64,000 nucleotides of DNA from Ancylobacter sp. TS-1 (GTDB taxonomy: Bacteria; Pseudomonadota; Alphaproteobacteria; Rhizobiales; Xanthobacteraceae), in NCBI RefSeq assembly GCF_009223885.1, contig NZ_CP045144.1, positions 2,468,001 to 2,532,000 on the forward strand, given 5' to 3'. A program made the translations under genes and the position numbers. How positions within the stretch are numbered: position 1 is the first letter of the stretch; every line of letters starts with the position of its first letter. This document shows positions 27,490 through 36,705 of this stretch, one piece after another. The notes under the pieces were generated by a model that worked only from the letters and a program-made list of their open reading frames with translations, had not been told where the DNA came from and made no database searches.

Positions 27490-28455
27490 ATGATCTTTGC
27501 CCATTCCAACGAGCCGCTGGACGTCACGCTGGTGCTGTTCTCTGGCCTGTCGCTGCTCTCGCTCGCCGCCACGCTCGACCCGATGCGCGGCGCCAATCGC
27601 GTGTTGGGGCGCCCCGCCTATCGCTGGCGGCTGACCTCGATGGACGGCGCCATGCCGGTGTCGAGCTGCGGCCTGCCGATCCCGGTGGAAGGCGCCTTCG
27701 ATCCGACGGCGCGGCAGGATGCGCTGATCGCCGTGGCCGCCTTCGATGTCGCCAGCCACGCCACGTCCCCGGTGCTGAAGGCGATCCGCGCGGGGGCCAA
27801 GCGCTCTTCCATCGTCGGCGGCATCGAATCCGGCTCCTGGCTGCTCGGCTATGCCGGGCTGCTGGACGGGCGCCGGGCGACGACCCACTGGGAGGACCTG
27901 GAGGATTTCGCCGCACGCTTTCCCCATGCCGACGTGCAGCCCGACCGCTGGGTGGTGGACGAGCCGGTGTTCACCACCGGCGGGGCGACGCCGGCGCTCG
28001 ACTGCATGCTGGCGCTGATCCGCGCCCGGCAGGGCTATTCGGCGGCGCTCGATGTCGCCAGCCTCTACATCTACGAGGAGGTGCGCACCGGCTCGGACGT
28101 GCAGCCCATCGTCTCGCTCGGGCGTATCCGCCAGCACGAGCCGCGCGTCGCCGAGGCGATCCGCATCATGGAGACCCATATCGACCGCCCGCTCACCATC
28201 GCCGCTATCGCGCGGCGGGTGGGCGTGTCGACCCGCAGCCTGGAAACGCTGTTCCTGCGCACGGTCGACGTGGCACCGGGGGCCTATTACATCGCCCTGC
28301 GCCTCAGCGCGGCGCGGCGGCTCGTGCTCGACACCAACCTGCCCATTGCCGACATCGCCGAGCGCACCGGCTTCTCGGCCATCGCCTCGCTCTCGCGCGC
28401 CTTCCGCCGCCAGTTCGGCCAGCCGCCCTCGGCAGCAAGAAGGGCCCGGCTGTAG
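27490..28455 (+). CDS. GlxA-family AraC-type regulator, probable carnitine regulator (CdhR-like)
   Basis: A 321-residue activator with an N-terminal DJ-1/PfpI-like sensor domain (residues about 8-185, containing LIAVAAFDVA and VGGIESGSWLLGYAGLL) and a C-terminal AraC HTH pair (residues about 215-315, with LTIAAIARRVGVSTRSLETLF and IADIAERTGFSAIASLSRAF). This architecture is shared with Pseudomonas CdhR and GbdR, which activate carnitine and glycine-betaine genes. It is transcribed away from the dehydrocarnitine cleavage gene with 90 bp between starts, which should contain both promoters. A strong terminator overlaps its stop. Confidence 0.88.
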   Translation: MIFAHSNEPLDVTLVLFSGLSLLSLAATLDPMRGANRVLGRPAYRWRLTSMDGAMPVSSCGLPIPVEGAFDPTARQDALIAVAAFDVASHATSPVLKAIRAGAKRSSIVGGIESGSWLLGYAGLLDGRRATTHWEDLEDFAARFPHADVQPDRWVVDEPVFTTGGATPALDCMLALIRARQGYSAALDVASLYIYEEVRTGSDVQPIVSLGRIRQHEPRVAEAIRIMETHIDRPLTIAAIARRVGVSTRSLETLFLRTVDVAPGAYYIALRLSAARRLVLDTNLPIADIAERTGFSAIASLSRAFRRQFGQPPSAARRARL

Positions 28456-28470
28456 CCGGGCCCTTTCGTC
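28440..28470 (+). terminator. Intrinsic terminator after the GlxA-type regulator
   Basis: AAGGGCCCGGCT (28440-28451) pairs perfectly with AGCCGGGCCCTT (28454-28465) and is followed by TCGTCGTCTGTCGTTTCG. The stem covers the regulator's stop codon. The next gene is convergent, so the terminator separates the two transcripts. Confidence 0.85.
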
Positions 28471-28496
28471 GTCTGTCGTTTCGTCGTCGGATCGCG

Positions 28497-29447
28497 TCAG
28501 GACTTGAGGCCGAGCGCGCCCTTCACCGCCGCCGCGCCCGGCTTGCCGTCGAGCGTGGTCACGCCGTCGAGCCAGCGGTCAATGGCGGCCGGGTTCTCCT
28601 TCAGCCAGGCGCGCACGGCGGCGTCGGGCTGCATCCCCTTGTCGAGGATATCGCTCATCAGCCGGTCCTCGGTGGCGACGTCGAAGGTCAGGTTGGTCAG
28701 CAGCTTGCCGACATTCGGGCACTGCTTGACGTAGCCCGGCCGGGTCAGCGTGACCACGGTGGCGCCGCCGTCATTGGGGCCGAACACGTCGTTGCCATTG
28801 GTCAGATAGGTGATCGGCAGATTGAGGTTCATCGGGTGCGGCTGCCAGCCGAAGAACACCACAGGCTCGCCCTGCTTGATGCGGTGGGCGGCCTGCGAGA
28901 GCATCGCCTGCTCGCTCGACTCCACCAGCGTGAAGCCGCCGACGCCGAAGGTGTTGTCGGCGATCATCTTGGAGATGGTGGTGTTGGCGCTGCTGCCGGC
29001 CTCGATGCCGTAGATCTTGCCGTCCAGCTTGTCCTTGAACTTGGCGATGTCGGCATAGGTCTTCAGGCCCGTATCATAGGCGGCCTTGGAGGTCGCGAAG
29101 CCAACGCGGGCATCCTTGAGGTTGGTGGCGACGACGTCGATCTTGCCGGCCTTGACGAGAGGCACCTGCGTCGGCTCCTGCAGGGGCATCCAGTTGCCGA
29201 GGAAGATGTCGCGGTCGCCGTTCTCCAGCGCCTTGAAGGTGATGGCGACGGAGAGGATGGCGACGTCCGGCTTGTAGCCGAGGCTGGCGAGGATCTGCCG
29301 GGTGATCTCGGTGGTGGCGGTGATGTCGGTCCAGCCGACATCGGAGAGGCTCGGCTTCGCACAGGTCGCCGGGTCGCCGGCGAAGGCGGCGGGCGACGCG
29401 AGCGATGCGGACAGGGCGACGCAGGCAACGAGAAGGCGCTTGATCAT
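28497..29447 (-). CDS. Quaternary-amine ABC binding protein (choline/carnitine, ChoX/CaiX-like)
   Basis: Periplasmic 316-residue OpuAC-type binding protein. The signal peptide is MIKRLLVACVALSASLASPAAFA. The mature part has VGWTDITATTEITRQILASLGY, GNWMPLQEP (a tryptophan of the aromatic cage), AGSSANTTI and FFGWQPHPMN (second tryptophan), as in choline/carnitine/betaine binding proteins. ATG 29447 follows GAGGGA; the longer frame to 29489 is not conserved. It is adjacent to the carnitine genes like Pseudomonas caiX, but no permease or ATPase gene accompanies it, so it must use components encoded elsewhere. Confidence 0.9.
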   Translation of the reverse strand: MIKRLLVACVALSASLASPAAFAGDPATCAKPSLSDVGWTDITATTEITRQILASLGYKPDVAILSVAITFKALENGDRDIFLGNWMPLQEPTQVPLVKAGKIDVVATNLKDARVGFATSKAAYDTGLKTYADIAKFKDKLDGKIYGIEAGSSANTTISKMIADNTFGVGGFTLVESSEQAMLSQAAHRIKQGEPVVFFGWQPHPMNLNLPITYLTNGNDVFGPNDGGATVVTLTRPGYVKQCPNVGKLLTNLTFDVATEDRLMSDILDKGMQPDAAVRAWLKENPAAIDRWLDGVTTLDGKPGAAAVKGALGLKS

Positions 29448-29638
29448 TGCTGTTCCCTCATATTGGCGATCATGCCGCTGTATCGGCATCGCGGGGAAAG
29501 CCTATTGCCTGCGTCACCGCCTGCTTGATCATAGTCGAAGCGCAGATGACCGAATGCGCAGCCGCCTCACGCCGCGTCACCCCTCGCCCGGCGCGGAGGC
29601 GACAGGGGCGGTGAGACAGCCCACACCGCCCACACCGC

Positions 29639-31261
29639 TCAGCTCCGCAGCCCCGGCGCCTCCTGCCCGGTCCGCGCGACATATTCGGTGTAGCCGCCGC
29701 CATACTGGTGCACGCCCTCGGGCGTCAGCTCCAGCACCCGGTTCGACAGCGCGGCGAGGAAGTGCCGGTCGTGGCTGACGAAGACCATGGTGCCCTCGTA
29801 ATTGGCGAGCGCGGCGATCAGCATCTCCTTGGTGGCGATGTCGAGATGGTTGGTCGGCTCGTCGAGCACGAGGAAATTCGGCGGGTCGTAGAGCATGCGG
29901 GCCATGGCGAGCCGCGCCTTCTCGCCGCCCGAGAGCACGCGGCAGCGCTTCTCCACGTCGTCGCCGGAGAAGCCGAAGCAGCCCGCGAGCGAGCGCAGGC
30001 TGCCCTGTCCAGCCTGCGGGAAGGCGTCCTCCAGCGTCTCGAACACGGTGCGCTCGCCCTCCAGCACTTCCATGGCATGCTGGGCGAAATAGGCCATCTT
30101 CACGCTGCCGCCGAGGGCGACGGTGCCGTCGTCGGGCCGCGTCTCGCCGGCCACCAGCTTGAGCAGGGTCGACTTGCCGGCGCCGTTCACGCCCATCACG
30201 CACCAGCGCTCGCGCCGACGCACACTGAAGTCCAGCCCCTCATAGATGCGGCGCGGGCCGTAGCTCTTGTGCACTCCTCTGAGGCTCACGACATCCTCGC
30301 CCGAACGCGGCGGCGACTGGAACTCGAAGGCGACGGTCTGGCGGCGGCGCGGCGGCTCCACCCGCTCGATCTTGTCGAGCTTCTTCACCCGGCTCTGCAC
30401 CTGCGCGGCGTGCGAGGCGCGCGCCTTGAACCGCTCGATGAAGGCGATCTCCTTGGCCAGCATGGCCTGCTGGCGCTCGAACTGCGCCTGCTGCTGCTTC
30501 TCGGCGAGCGCGCGCTGCTGGGCGTAGAACTCGTAATCGCCGGAATAGGAGGTAAGCGTCCCGGCGTCGATCTCCACCACCTTGGTGACGATGCGGTTCA
30601 TGAAGGCGCGGTCGTGCGAGGTCATCATCAGCGCGCCGTCGAAATTCTTCAGGAACGCCTCCAGCCAGATCAGGCTCTCGATGTCGAGATGGTTGGAGGG
30701 CTCGTCGAGCAGCATCACGTCGGGGCGCATGAGCAGGATGCGGGCGAGCGCCACGCGCATCTTCCAGCCGCCCGAGAGCTTGCCGACATCGCCGTCGATC
30801 ATCTCCTGCGAGAAGCCGAGACCGGCGAGCACCTCGGCGGCGCGGCCCTCCAGCGAATAGCCGTCCAGTTCCTCGAAGCGCGCCTGCACCTCGCCATAGC
30901 GCTCGATGACGGCGTCCATCTCGTCGGCGCGGTCGGGATCGACCATGGCCGCTTCCAGTGACCGCAGCTCGGCGGCGATGGTGCTCACCGGCCCGGCGCC
31001 GTCCATCACCTCGGCCAGCACGGACTGGCCGGCCATCTCGCCCACATCCTGGCTGAAATAGCCGATGGTGGTGCCGCGATCGACCGACACCTGTCCCTCA
31101 TCCGCCGCTTCCTCGCCGGTGATCATCCGGAACAGCGTGGTCTTGCCGGCGCCATTGGGGCCGACGAGGCCGATCTTCTCGCCCTTGAGCAACGTCGCCG
31201 ACGCCTCGATGAAGACGATCTGCTTGCCGTTCTGCTTGCTGATGGAATCGAGGCGGATCAT
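29639..31261 (-). CDS. ABC-F ATPase, YbiT/Uup-like translation factor
   Basis: Cytoplasmic protein (540 residues) with two ABC domains and no membrane segment. The first has GPNGAGKTTLF, LSGGWKMRVALARIL and VMLLDEPSNHLD. The second has GVNGAGKSTLL, LSGGEKARLAMARML and FLVLDEPTNHLD. Between them lies the charged linker (about residues 240-310, RALAEKQQQAQFERQQAML) of the ABC-F family, which acts at the ribosomal E site. It is divergent from the aminotransferase gene. Subfamily assignment (YbiT versus Uup) is tentative. Confidence 0.93.
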   Translation of the reverse strand: MIRLDSISKQNGKQIVFIEASATLLKGEKIGLVGPNGAGKTTLFRMITGEEAADEGQVSVDRGTTIGYFSQDVGEMAGQSVLAEVMDGAGPVSTIAAELRSLEAAMVDPDRADEMDAVIERYGEVQARFEELDGYSLEGRAAEVLAGLGFSQEMIDGDVGKLSGGWKMRVALARILLMRPDVMLLDEPSNHLDIESLIWLEAFLKNFDGALMMTSHDRAFMNRIVTKVVEIDAGTLTSYSGDYEFYAQQRALAEKQQQAQFERQQAMLAKEIAFIERFKARASHAAQVQSRVKKLDKIERVEPPRRRQTVAFEFQSPPRSGEDVVSLRGVHKSYGPRRIYEGLDFSVRRRERWCVMGVNGAGKSTLLKLVAGETRPDDGTVALGGSVKMAYFAQHAMEVLEGERTVFETLEDAFPQAGQGSLRSLAGCFGFSGDDVEKRCRVLSGGEKARLAMARMLYDPPNFLVLDEPTNHLDIATKEMLIAALANYEGTMVFVSHDRHFLAALSNRVLELTPEGVHQYGGGYTEYVARTGQEAPGLRS

Positions 31262-31392
31262 GCGCGCGGGGCCCTGCGAGGATTATGCAGGGCGCTTAGG
31301 CCATTTGACGCGCCGGGGGAAGCCGCGCCGGCGCATCGCGGCCCTGCGCCGCGGCCGCCGCCGGGTGGACGGGGCCACATGCCTTCGAAATT

Positions 31393-31422
31393 GGCACTGT
31401 CACTTTTCAGGCAAACGGCACT
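31393..31422. promoter_or_regulatory. Direct GGCACT repeats upstream of the aminotransferase operon
   Basis: GGCACTgTC at 31393 and GGCACTtTC at 31417 are direct repeats 24 bp apart in the AT-richer part of the region upstream of the aminotransferase start. MocR-type regulators such as GabR and PdxR bind direct repeats, and a MocR gene ends this cluster, so this is a candidate operator. No experiment or conservation supports it yet. Confidence 0.3.
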
Positions 31423-31492
31423 TTCTGGAGAGGGCCGCTTGCGCCAACCTCCGCTCCGCAATGGCGCAACCCTACTGCCTGGAGTGCATGCG

Positions 31493-32434
31493 ATGAGCGA
31501 GGCGAAACCCGATTTCTCGAAAGGCGCCGCCTACATCAACGGCCAGTTCGTTCCGATCTCCGAGGCCAAGATCCCGGTCGGCGACTGGGGCTTCACCCAT
31601 TCGGACGTGACCTATGACGTCGTCCACGTCACCGATGGCGGCTTCTTCCGCCTCGAGGATCATCTCGACCGCTTCCACCGCTCGCTGGAAGGCTACCGGC
31701 TGGATCCCGGCGTCACCCGCGAGGAGATGCGGGCGATCCTCGGCAAGGTCGTCGCCCTGTCCGGCCTGAAGGACGCCTTCGTCGCCATGATCTCGACCCG
31801 CGGCGTGCCGCGCGTCTACGGCTCGCGCGACCCGGCCGACTGCCAGAACACCTTCATCGCCTATGCGGTGCCATGGGTGGACGTGATCAAGCCGGACGTG
31901 CAGGAGCGCGGCGCGCATCTGCTCGTCGCCCAGGTTCCGCGCATCTCGCAGAACTCGCTCGACCCGACGCTGAAGAACTACATGTGGCGCGACTTCACGC
32001 GCGGCATGTTCGAGGCCAAGGACAAGGGCTTCGACACCGCCATCCTGCTCGATTCCGAGGGCTATCTGACCGAGGGCGCCGGCTTCAACGTCTTCATCGT
32101 GAAGGGCGACAAGGTCATCACGCCCGATCGCGGCGCGCTGCGCGGCATCACCCGCCTCGCCGTGCTCGACATCTGCCCGGAACTGGGCCTCGAGCCGATC
32201 GTCGGGCCGATCACCTTCGAGGAGCTGATGGACGCCGACGAGGTGTTCACCACCACCACGGCCGGCGGCGTCATGCCCTGCGCCCGCGTCAACGAACGCA
32301 TCTACGGCAATGACCGGCCCGGCCCGATCAGCGCGAAGATCAAGGAAACCTATTGGCGCAAGCACAAGGAGGGCTGGCACATGACGCCGGTCAACTATGC
32401 CGACGCCGACAATCCCTTCGCCGTCGCCGCCTGA
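31493..32434 (+). CDS. Fold-type IV PLP aminotransferase, (R)-amine transaminase-like
   Basis: A 313-residue branched-chain/D-amino-acid aminotransferase-fold enzyme. The Schiff-base lysine is Lys161 in DPTLKNYMWRDF, and the PLP-binding Glu is in LTEGAGFNVF. The N-terminal GFTHSDVTYDVVHVTDGGFFRLEDH and the C-terminal TTTTAGGVMPCARVN resemble fungal and bacterial (R)-selective amine transaminases more than IlvE, judged from memory. ATG 31493 follows GGAG; the longer frame from 31379 is not conserved. It is followed by a polyamine-type importer and a MocR regulator, so it probably deaminates an imported amine. Substrate unknown. Confidence 0.87.
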   Translation: MSEAKPDFSKGAAYINGQFVPISEAKIPVGDWGFTHSDVTYDVVHVTDGGFFRLEDHLDRFHRSLEGYRLDPGVTREEMRAILGKVVALSGLKDAFVAMISTRGVPRVYGSRDPADCQNTFIAYAVPWVDVIKPDVQERGAHLLVAQVPRISQNSLDPTLKNYMWRDFTRGMFEAKDKGFDTAILLDSEGYLTEGAGFNVFIVKGDKVITPDRGALRGITRLAVLDICPELGLEPIVGPITFEELMDADEVFTTTTAGGVMPCARVNERIYGNDRPGPISAKIKETYWRKHKEGWHMTPVNYADADNPFAVAA

Positions 32435-32558
32435 ACGCGACGCGCCGATGAACGCCGGACCCCGGGCCGATGCAGCCCGGGGCCGGAATGCGGGAGAGAC
32501 CACAGGTCGGGCGGTTCCCGCCGATGCTCAACGCCACAACGAACCAGGGGACAGGAAG

Positions 32559-33776
32559 ATGAAACCGCACGAGCCGCATTCCGACGCCGCCTCGCCCGCC
32601 GCTCCGGCCGCCGCTCCGGCTGCATCGTCGGTCGACCGCCGCCAGGCCCTCAAGGTGATGGCCGCCGGCGCGCTGGCCACCGTCGCCGCGCCCTATATCC
32701 GCCCGGCCTCCGCCGCCCCCGGCCAGCTCCGCGCGCTGATGTGGGAAGGCTACCTGCTGCCGGACGTGATCGCCGGCTTCGAGGAGACCCACAAGGTCAA
32801 GTTCGCGCCCACCTTCTTCGACGGCAATTCCGAGGCCTACAACAAGCTGCGCGTCGGCGGCACCAAGGATTTCGATCTCGTGCAGGCGGACGGCTTCTGG
32901 CCGAGCCTGTATTTCCGCGAGAAGCTGATCCGCACCGTCGACTACGCCAAGATGCCGAGCACGCAGCATTTGTTCCCGGTGTTCAAGCCGGACCAGTACA
33001 AGCTGCTGACCGACGAGAAGACCGGCGTGCAGTTCGGCGTGCCCTTCTGCTGGGGCAGCTACGGCACCACCTACAATGCCGACCAGGTGCCGGCCGAGAA
33101 GGCCGCCAGCATCGAATTGCTGTTCGATCCCGCATTCGGCGGCCGGCTGTCGACCAGCGCCCGCTTCGAGGAAAACATCGCCCTCACCGGAATCCTCGTC
33201 GCCTCCCGCATGGGCACGATCGACAAGCCGCGCCCGGACGGCAAGTCCTTCAATCCCTACGTGCTCACCGACGCGGAGCTGGAAGGCGTCGAGAAGCTGC
33301 TGATCGAGCAGAAGAAGCTTCTCCTCACCCGCTATCAGGACAACGCCACGCTGGAGCAGCTTCTGGCGAGCGGCGCCGTGGTCGCCGCGCCGGAATTCGC
33401 GCAGGTCTACCGCCTGCTGCTGGCCAAGAAGGCGAAAGGCGAGATCGACACCACCTTCGCCCATACGCTGGTGCCGAAGGAAGGCGGCCTCGGCTGGGTC
33501 GACACCTGGCTGGTCTCCTCCGGCGTGCCGGACGGGGCCGGGCTCGATGTATGCCAGAGCTTCATCGACCTGATGACGACGCCCGAGACCATGAAGAAGA
33601 TCGCGCTGGCCAGCGGCTGCTCGACCACGATCGACATACGCAGCCTGTCCACCCCGGAGGAGCAGAAGCTCTATCTGATGGACCGCACCGGCGAACTGTC
33701 CAAGATGTACATGTTCGACCAGCCCTCCTCGACCGAGAAGTGGGAGCGGGTCTGGTCGCGGATGCAGGCGGCCTGA
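32559..33776 (+). CDS. Extracellular solute-binding protein, PotD-like, Tat signal
   Basis: Periplasmic binding protein (405 residues) of the second polyamine-type importer. A long N-region precedes DRRQALKVMAAGALATVAAPY, a twin-arginine signal ending at PASA. The mature part begins APGQLRALMWEGYLLPDVIAGFE and contains FGVPFCWGSYGTTYN, as in PotD-like proteins. ATG 32559 follows AGGAAG; the upstream frame from 32397 overlaps the aminotransferase and is not conserved. The gap to the aminotransferase is 124 bp and to the ATPase 87 bp. Confidence 0.91.
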   Translation: MKPHEPHSDAASPAAPAAAPAASSVDRRQALKVMAAGALATVAAPYIRPASAAPGQLRALMWEGYLLPDVIAGFEETHKVKFAPTFFDGNSEAYNKLRVGGTKDFDLVQADGFWPSLYFREKLIRTVDYAKMPSTQHLFPVFKPDQYKLLTDEKTGVQFGVPFCWGSYGTTYNADQVPAEKAASIELLFDPAFGGRLSTSARFEENIALTGILVASRMGTIDKPRPDGKSFNPYVLTDAELEGVEKLLIEQKKLLLTRYQDNATLEQLLASGAVVAAPEFAQVYRLLLAKKAKGEIDTTFAHTLVPKEGGLGWVDTWLVSSGVPDGAGLDVCQSFIDLMTTPETMKKIALASGCSTTIDIRSLSTPEEQKLYLMDRTGELSKMYMFDQPSSTEKWERVWSRMQAA

Positions 33777-33863
33777 GCGCGCCGGCGGCCGGGCGGTCTC
33801 GCAGCCCGCCCTCGCCCGGCCGCCACGTCGACCCTTACGTCCTGAATCCGGGAGCCTGACAAC

Positions 33864-34930
<1,067 letters not shown>

Positions 34931-34934
<4 letters not shown>

Positions 34935-35791
34935 AGCGACGTTTCGCCGGCCCGCTCCTGCTCGGCATCCCGACGGCGTTCCTGCTGGCGCTGTTCGTGC
35001 TGCCGCTGGTCTCGATGGTGGTGCTCAGCTTCTGGCGCACCGAGAACTACCACATCGTCCAGGACTGGAATCTCGGCAACTACATCACGCTGGCGACCGG
35101 CGGCGCCTATGTCACCTTCCTGATCCGCTCGCTGGTAATGGCGAGCATCGTCTCCATGGTGTCGGTCGTCATCGCCTGGCCGGTGAGCTACGCCATCATC
35201 CTGTATGGCGGGCGCTACCGGCTGCTGTTCACCCTCGCCTTCGCCGTGCCGTTCCTCACCGGCGAGGTGCTGCGCGTCATCGCGCTGCAGGGCCTGCTCG
35301 GCCCGCTCGGGCTGATCAACGGCGTGCTGATGTCGCTCGGCGCGGCGCCGCTGCGCTTCATCATGTACACCAACGTCGCCAGCGCCATCGGCCTCGTCTA
35401 TCTCTACCTGCCGATCGTGGTGACGGTGATCTACCTGTCGCTGCTCAATTTCGACGCCCGGCTGATCGACGCCGCCAAGATCTTCGGCGCCAGCCCGGCC
35501 CGCGCCTTCTTCGAGGTCACCTGGCCGCTGAACCTGTTCGGCACGCTGATCGGCTTCGCGCTGTGCTTCATCCCGTGCCTGTCGGCCACGCTGGCGCCGC
35601 GCTTCCTGGGCGGGCCCAACGGCACGCTCTACGGCATGGCGATGGCGCAGCAATTCGGCGAATCCGGCACCTGGGCGCTCGGCGCGGCGATGGGCGTGGT
35701 GCTGTTCCTGACCTCGATTCTCGCCGTGCTCGCGGTCTGCCTCAAGGTCGATCTGCGCCGCACCGGCTTCACCGGCCTGGGGAGGGGATGA
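34931..35791 (+). CDS. ABC transporter permease, PotB-like
   Basis: Inner-membrane permease (286 residues, six helices) of the second polyamine-type importer, starting MKRRFAGPLLLGIPTAFLLALFVLPL. The EAA loop is LIDAAKIFGASPARAFFEVTWPL. The start is the ATG overlapping the ATPase stop; the longer open frame upstream lies over the ATPase gene. A GGAGGGG ribosome-binding site for the next gene lies in its last codons. Confidence 0.92.
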
Positions 35792-36621
35792 TGGCCCGCC
35801 GCCTCACACGGCTCCTGAGCAAATACGCGCTGCTGGCGACGCTCGCCGTCTCCTATCTCTTCCTCTATCTGCCGATCGTGCATATCGGCCTCGGCGCCTT
35901 CGCCAGGAACCACGCCTTCCCCTACCCGCCGCGCTGGACGCTCGACACTTTCGGGCGGCTGTTCGCCAACTCGCTGTACCAGAGCGCCTTCGCCAACAGC
36001 CTGATCCTCGGCATCGGCGCCGGCGCGCTCTCCACCGCGCTCGCCGCCGCCGCCACGCTCGGGCTGATGCGCCATGCCGGCCGGCGCACCGGCTTCTATC
36101 TCGTGCTCTTCGTCGCCCCGCTCTTCGTGGCGGAGGTGCTGCTCGGCATCGCCTCGCTGATCTTCAACGGGCTGTTCCTGGAGCTTCAGGGCAATCTCGT
36201 CTCGGCGATCCTCGCCAATGCGGTGCACTGCTTCAGCTATGCGCTGCTGATCATGGCGACGCAGCTCTACCGCTATGACTGGCGGCTCGACGACGCGGCG
36301 ATGGTGTTCGGCGCCTCGCCCCTTCGCACCTTCTTCGAGGTGACGCTGCCGCTGATCTGGCCGGGCCTGCTCGGCGCCTTCGTCGTCACCTTCATCATGG
36401 CGTTCAACAATCTGGAGATTTCCTTCTACCTGCTCGGCGCCACGCCGACCCTGCCCTCGGTCGCCTGGGGCGCGCTGCGCTACGGCGTGAAGCCGGAGCT
36501 TTACGCGCTGGCCACCGCCGTCAACCTCGTCGTCGTGGTCGGGCTCGCGGTGATGTTCGTGCTGATGCTCACCGGCAAGGTCGCCTTCGGCCACCGGCCC
36601 GAGCGCGAGCGGGCGGTCTGA
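35788..36621 (+). CDS. ABC transporter permease, PotC-like
   Basis: Second inner-membrane permease (277 residues, about six helices) of this importer. The N-terminus is MMARRLTRLLSKYALLATLAVSYLFLYLP. The EAA loop is LDDAAMVFGASPLRTFFEVTLPL. Two adjacent ATGs (35788 and 35791) follow GGAGGGG; the second has the better spacing, but both give essentially the same protein. It is coupled to the previous gene and followed after 84 bp by the MocR gene. Confidence 0.92.
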   Translation: MMARRLTRLLSKYALLATLAVSYLFLYLPIVHIGLGAFARNHAFPYPPRWTLDTFGRLFANSLYQSAFANSLILGIGAGALSTALAAAATLGLMRHAGRRTGFYLVLFVAPLFVAEVLLGIASLIFNGLFLELQGNLVSAILANAVHCFSYALLIMATQLYRYDWRLDDAAMVFGASPLRTFFEVTLPLIWPGLLGAFVVTFIMAFNNLEISFYLLGATPTLPSVAWGALRYGVKPELYALATAVNLVVVVGLAVMFVLMLTGKVAFGHRPERERAV

Positions 36622-36654
36622 GGCGGAGAGGGCCGGCGCGCTGTGGTCCGGCCC

Positions 36655-36675
36655 GCAATGTGGCATGCTCATTGC
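36655..36675. promoter_or_regulatory. Inverted repeat GCAATG-N9-CATTGC upstream of the MocR gene
   Basis: Perfect 6-bp arms (36655-36660 and 36670-36675) flank a 9-base spacer 31 bp before the proposed GTG start. An in-frame ATG (36658) lies inside the repeat, which argues for the downstream start. It is a candidate operator for autoregulation. Confidence 0.45.
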
Positions 36676-36705
36676 GTGGCTCCGCAGGGGGGCTTTGACC
36701 GCGGA

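Noticed and set aside
31381-31440. Sigma-54 promoter around TTGGCAC
   Set aside because: The GC element at the required -12 spacing is missing.
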